Source of the DNA: Eumeta japonica
Taxonomy: Eukaryota; Arthropoda; Insecta; Lepidoptera; Psychidae
DNA: 64,000 bases
Direction: 5' to 3'
NCBI GenBank assembly: GCA_005406025.1
Contig: BGZK01000187.1
Span: forward strand, 1-64,000
The position numbers and the translations under genes were made by a program. Below are positions 59,807 through 64,000 of the stretch, in pieces. Below the pieces are notes generated by a model. The model made no database searches and had not been told where the DNA came from. It saw nothing but the letters and a program-made list of their open reading frames with translations. Position 1 is the first letter of the stretch. Each line of letters starts with the position of its first letter.

Positions 59807-62800
59807 CTGTAAACATAACCAAAATTAGTTAATAAACATATATTCGTTTACATCAAATATTTCTGATGAATAATATAGCAAATATAGTACCTAATGTGAC
59901 AACATTTTTAAAGTCATATTGCCTATTTTAAAACATTTTACTACAAAATAAAAAAAAGAATTTGTCTTGTCAAAGAATTTTCCTTTGTTTTTTTAAATCA
60001 TAAGCCCCATTAATAAAACCCAAAAACACTTAGGTGCACTTTGATAACTCTACAAAAATTCAAAGATAACTACAAGTGTGGGGTCAGGGAAAAAGTTTTT
60101 TCATATTTTATTCACAGATTTAAGATAATTTTATATCATATTTGATTTATATAATACAAGTATGCCTTTTGTTCAACAAGTTGTTGCCACTTTATAGATA
60201 GTGACATAATCCTATTGCTGTAGAAATTTTGGGACTTCTGATCAAAAAACTACGACAAGTAGTTTTGGCAGTCTGCTATTGATCTTAACCTAATACTATA
60301 TAAATAATTCTGAAGAGACCGAAACAAATGAAAATCTGAGGGTACAAGGTCAGGGCTATATTATGGATGCATTAACACTTCGCAACCAAATTCTCTTAAT
60401 ATTTGCTGAATTGCTAAAGATATGTTTAGTCTGGCATTATCATGGTGAAAAACCACACCCTTTCTGTTGATCGATTCCGGCTGTTTTTTCTCTACATCTT
60501 ACTCGAGTCTCATCAGCTGTTAGTAGTAGAGATCCGAATTGGTGGTTTTGCCCTTTAGTTAAAGCTCATAATGAATAATGCCCTTCCTATCCAACCATAC
60601 ACATAGTATCAACTTATTGCGAGTTCATCCAGGTTTCACTATAGTCTGTGGAGCTAGCACATCACCAATGATCAATCTTTTGAAAAATGATTTCATTACT
60701 TTGATGTCCATGCTCTACTTTTTTCAAAATGGCATGGACTTGATCCGTAACAGATCGACTAGAGTGAAGTTTATCTTTGACATCAAAATTACCAGTCTGA
60801 AAACACTTGAACCCATTTTGTGCTACTTTTACCGACACTACATTAGGTGCATAAGCATCACAAATTTTTTCGTGGCTTGTGTCGCATTTTTCCCTTTTAT
60901 AATAAAACTTCAAAATGTATCGATTTTCTATGTTAGATTCACTCATTTTGGTGGACAGAAAAACAATTGAAAAATGGTGGAACACCATTTTTACTGTTTA
61001 TTATTCTTTTTTTAATGTCCTCTATTTAACAGTATCAAAACTGTTATAAACCAGATACAAACAGCACAACCAAAGAGATTTTACTGCAATTTTTTTAATT
61101 ATAGAATACAAAGAAACTTTTTCCCCGACCTAATATTTCATATTTAGAAAGTTTAATAACTTTTTGAATATCAGTAACTTTGAGATTTATTTTTCACATA
61201 GAAAATAGTTACAGAACCATGGACTAGTTTTATATAATATATTATGATTTTTTTGATCCACTTGCTATCTTAACATCAACTTGCAAGGATTGTATTAATA
61301 AATGTCATTTAAATTATGCGCCATCTCAAGTAGTACCTTGGGAACAATACAAATATTATTTTCTATAGTAAAACACTATACTGTCTTGATCGTTCTACTC
61401 TTAAGATGGAATGTCGCACTTAAGAATAGTTTATAAATATGGGCCTACGATCCCAATAATAACATTCTCAATTCAATTCAACGCTTGAAATCTTCATACA
61501 AAATACAATTAAAATTACATTACAAAGTACTTAATTCAATGATTTTGCATAATAAAAATATATTCATATAAATTCTGTAGATTGTGTATACAGTCATCTA
61601 GCAGAATGTAAACAAAATGGAGAATGCTACTGCTTTTAACACTATTATATTTGGGATCTCAGATCTCAATTCAGAAATCGTTAAAAATCAGAAATATCTC
61701 TCATATTTTTGATTTTTTTTTAAATAAAGAAAAAATTATGCAACAATAGAAGCAAACACATAATTATAGAGAGTAGACTGTATAGCAACATGCTAAAAAA
61801 AAAACAAAATAAATTATATTAAAAATTACAACTATTAATATACTATTTGTGAGCTTCACTTGAAGCAATATATTTTCTGTTAACATTATTTAACTTGCAA
61901 AAACAGAAAGCAAAAGAAAACATAATGACCTGTGTGTTCTGTTCGATTTGGAAGCGTCTGGTGAGACGGTCACCACTGGGCAGTCGCAGCAGCAAGACCA
62001 CTGTACCCTCGCCTGGGGCCGGTTCCGGTGGCAAGCGCGCCGCAGTTGCTTTGCGCGCTTCAAGAACCTATTAATTGTTTTTGTACATTACTAATACCAT
62101 CAAATATAGAATGAAAAATTTATATGCATATCGCTAATAGTTTCTTTATGCAGGTACCACAAACAAAGAGTATTTGTGTAGTAACTTGAAAGATTATACA
62201 ATAACTTAATGAGTAATAATTAATGTTAAACTTAACAATGAACATATCAAATAAAAAAATGACATCAAGCCACAAAATCCTGCATAAAGAAATTTACAAA
62301 TAAATTAAGCCGATATGTATCATCTTTACAGAAAATTAGTGATTGGCTAAAGAAAACCTCAAATTTTCTTAATATATTTTATAATGGCAATTCATAAAAA
62401 AAACATGAGTTTTTAAATTTACTTCTTAAAAAGCGATTTTCGTATATAAGCAAATTAAATGGGATGCGAAATTGAGTATTAGAAAAAGCAAAGTCATTCC
62501 ATTTTGTTATGCCACTGAGCAATATATTTGGGCATCTTATACTGAACATGCATATTTTTCTTCAATTGTTGATTTATACAACTTTTATTTTTAATGCGTA
62601 TTAGTTAAACTTTGGCTGCATATTTTGTTAAACATTATTGACATTGTTATCAATTTTTTAATGTGGAGTTTTTAGATTTTATGGGTTTATTGTGTAATAT
62701 ATTTTACCAGATCCATATAAATAAATATGAATAAAAGTACATACACACTTTCATATATATATGTATATACACATTATATATCTATATATCATATATACAT

Positions 62801-63747
62801 ATAAGAGATGTATTTATTTACCCCCCTTAACCTATTGCACATATTATACAATATGTAAATGAACAGCACCTCGCCACTTGTCTCCATAATAAAACATAAC
62901 ATTTCTACTTAATTTCTATTATTAATTTTTAAAAAGGTTGTCTGATTCATAAAATACAGCATAAATAATTTAGTATGAAAAATAAATCAAGCATCCTGTC
63001 ATTAACTAGAGAACTGTTAGATATTTTTGGTTAGGTATTTTCAGTAACCTCAAAAATTTTTACATTACGTTTTTTATGATATCTAAATACATAAATGAAA
63101 ATGACCTGGCTGAAGGATAGTGAAAGTTAATCGAGATTTAAATTTTCAAAAATTTGGATTCTCATGTCCTAAAAAATATTTTTGTAACATTTTGAAATTT
63201 TAAAACTTTTAAATTAAATATTTAAGTAAATAACAAACCGGATTTTTGAATCAACCTAACACCTAACCAGGTGTTCACAAATCTATTTAAAAAAAAATCG
63301 AAATAATGTATTTTTCTAGATATTTCATAATTTGTCTTTATTTATTGCTTGTATTTCATCCTTATATGTGGAATATATTCTTAGAAGTAAACTTAAGCAT
63401 ATACCACATATATATTTATTTTATCATTCATACAAAATGGGAAATTCAAGATTTTCTTTAGAAACATCTATATTATTAAAGTGTGAATTTTATTATTTAA
63501 AATGAAACTGTTCACAAGCAATTTCTATTGAAATTATTTTCTTTAACATATAGTCGTTGACCAGCCACAAACCTCCTGACAGCGGCGTTCTTCAGAGCGC
63601 TTCCTCATGGCGTCATCGTGCTCCTGTTGGATGCGCGCGGCGCGGTCGGCGGCTCGCCGGCGCTCCTTCTCCTGATCGGCGGCAAGCGATTCCGCATACG
63701 CCTCGTCTTGCGCCGCGCGCAACTGTGCAGTCACCTCACGCTCCACC
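59648..63747 (-). CDS. FAF2: FAS-associated factor 2 (UBXD8), last three exons
   Basis: Minus-strand exons at 63747-63573, 62067-61930 and 59806-59648 are joined at GT/AG sites with frame kept. FAF2 is a hairpin-anchored ER and lipid-droplet protein that recruits the p97/VCP unfoldase through its C-terminal UBX domain for ER-associated degradation. The visible part contains the charged helix (QDEAYAESLAADQEKERRR, close to human QDEAYLASLRADQEKERKK), the linker LPPEPAPGEG and the UBX domain with RLPSGDRLTRRF and FPKRVL, the latter in place of the FPR turn that binds p97. The N-terminal UBA, hairpin and UAS regions lie beyond the window. The ending VLFVNDMNA aligns with VLFVQDLTDE in human. Confidence 0.92.
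59807..60078. other. FAF2 intron, AT-rich
   Basis: No element was recognised between the last exon and the mariner copy. Confidence 0.5.
60079..61133 (-). mobile_element. Internally deleted mariner, copy 2, in FAF2 intron
   Basis: Ends: GGGTCAGGGAAAAAGTTTTT near 60079 and ...TTTTTCCCCGACCTAA at 61133, followed by TA. It is the same family as the copy at 36225-37470 but about 190 bp shorter (1055 bp). Minus-strand frames read MSESNIENRYILKFYYKREK, VAQNGFKCFQTGNFDVKDK (usually with Trp, QNWFKRFQ) and SRSVTDQVHAILKKVEHGHQ, the N-terminal DNA-binding region. The middle, with the catalytic domain, is degraded. It lies in the last FAF2 intron and is transcribed in the gene's own sense. Confidence 0.88.
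61134..61929. other. FAF2 intron, AT-rich
   Basis: No repeat or coding sequence was recognised. The frame out of the UBX exon to 61843 is read-through of the donor at 61929. Confidence 0.5.
61930..62067 (-). CDS. FAF2: FAF2 exon: start of UBX domain
   Basis: The acceptor ATTAATAG precedes 62067, and the donor is ACACAG|GTCATT at 61930/61929. It reads VLEARKATAARLPPEPAPGE, then GTVVLLLRLPSGDRLTRRF and QIEQNTQ. LPPEP and the R-L-P-x-G-x-R-x-x-R-R-F pattern are the FAF2 signature at the UBX start. The donor GTCATT is weak, and unspliced it would read V-I-M, but the next exon aligns correctly only if it is used. Confidence 0.9.
62068..63572. other. FAF2 intron, AT-rich
   Basis: Contains an imperfect TA-rich run with partial palindromes at about 62750-62802. 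No mobile element was recognised. Confidence 0.5.
63573..63747 (-). CDS. FAF2: FAF2 exon: charged helical region
   Basis: The acceptor TTTGTGCAG precedes 63747 (the first base completes a split codon), and the donor is CAGGAG|GTTTGT. It encodes VEREVTAQLRAAQDEAYAES, LAADQEKERRRAADRAARIQ, then KRSEERRCQE, an Arg/Glu/Ala-rich amphipathic helix expected to be coiled coil. It is GC-rich like the Cyb5r4 exons. The plus-strand frames over this segment are shadows. Confidence 0.9.
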
Positions 63748-64000
63748 CTGCACAAAGGCATACAACCTTTTATACGAATCTATTAAAGGAATCCTTTTTG
63801 GCACAAATACATGTTCATATTGAAAATCTAAAAATGAAGGTCAAGAAAATTTTTAGTTTTCTGAACACCATTTGTCAAACAAAATACAAATGAAAATTAT
63901 AATTGACGTAAGCGGTTCAATTGACTATACCGGGTAAAAAAAAATGCGTAATACGATATCCGACACACACTTGGCCGATTTAAAGCCAAAATACGACCAT
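63748..64000. other. FAF2 intron continuing past the window
   Basis: AT-rich sequence upstream of the FAF2 exon (in gene orientation). No further exon was recognised before the window ends. Confidence 0.5.

Noticed and set aside
60578..60970. 130-residue plus-strand frame
   Set aside because: Antisense of the mariner copy; a parallel antisense frame exists over the 36-37 kb copy.

Overview
The window looks like AT-rich nuclear DNA of a lepidopteran insect, most likely a moth. The evidence is spliced genes with GC-rich exons in AT-rich introns, and dense degenerate repeats of types common in Lepidoptera: mariner copies, CR1/jockey-like non-LTR elements, a Helitron-type terminus, many short foldback elements and repeats carrying the 'CCGGCCAAG' end. 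There is no bacterial-style gene organisation, no CRISPR array and no functional tRNA or rRNA gene that I can support.

Two host genes are supported, both partial at the 5' side. They are arranged tail to tail about 13.8 kb apart. (1) Plus strand, 35566-45810: eight exons of the cytochrome b5 reductase 4 gene (Cyb5r4/NCB5OR). They encode, in order, a cytochrome b5 heme domain, a CS domain and a cytochrome b5 reductase FAD/NADH module. All seven junctions keep frame with GT/AG sites, and the stop is at 45808-45810. The first coding exon was not found. (2) Minus strand, 63747-59648: the last three coding exons of FAF2/UBXD8 (coiled-coil region and UBX domain). The UBA and UAS exons must lie beyond base 64000.

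Layout: 1-20 kb is gene-poor, with scattered repeats (2.54 kb hairpin, 6.6-7.6 kb terminal-inverted-repeat element, 12.0 kb dinucleotide tract, 14.2 kb repeat, 16.2 kb tRNA-like SINE, 19.8 kb LINE-like tail). From 20 to 30 kb there is a repeat cluster: a long-armed foldback element, a 158 bp MITE, an irritans-type mariner split by a nested insertion, a 446 bp inverted-repeat element and a dead CR1-like retrotransposon with SGNH, endonuclease and reverse-transcriptase regions. The 30-35 kb stretch is unassigned apart from a SWIM-finger transposon fragment at 33.3 kb. The Cyb5r4 introns hold a nearly full-length dead mariner, a Helitron 3' terminus, a second MITE copy, a hairpin element, a dimeric satellite and an RT remnant. 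The 47-59 kb interval contains palindromes, a gypsy integrase end, a second CR1-like copy and a stop-ridden copy of a dispersed arthropod repeat protein. A second, shorter mariner sits in the last FAF2 intron.

The two genes have unrelated jobs (a soluble ER-associated flavohemoprotein reductase and an ER/lipid-droplet p97 adaptor), and nothing in the sequence shows co-regulation. I found no convincing new multi-gene system. The most useful observations are the dimeric satellite, the foldback families and the nested transposons.
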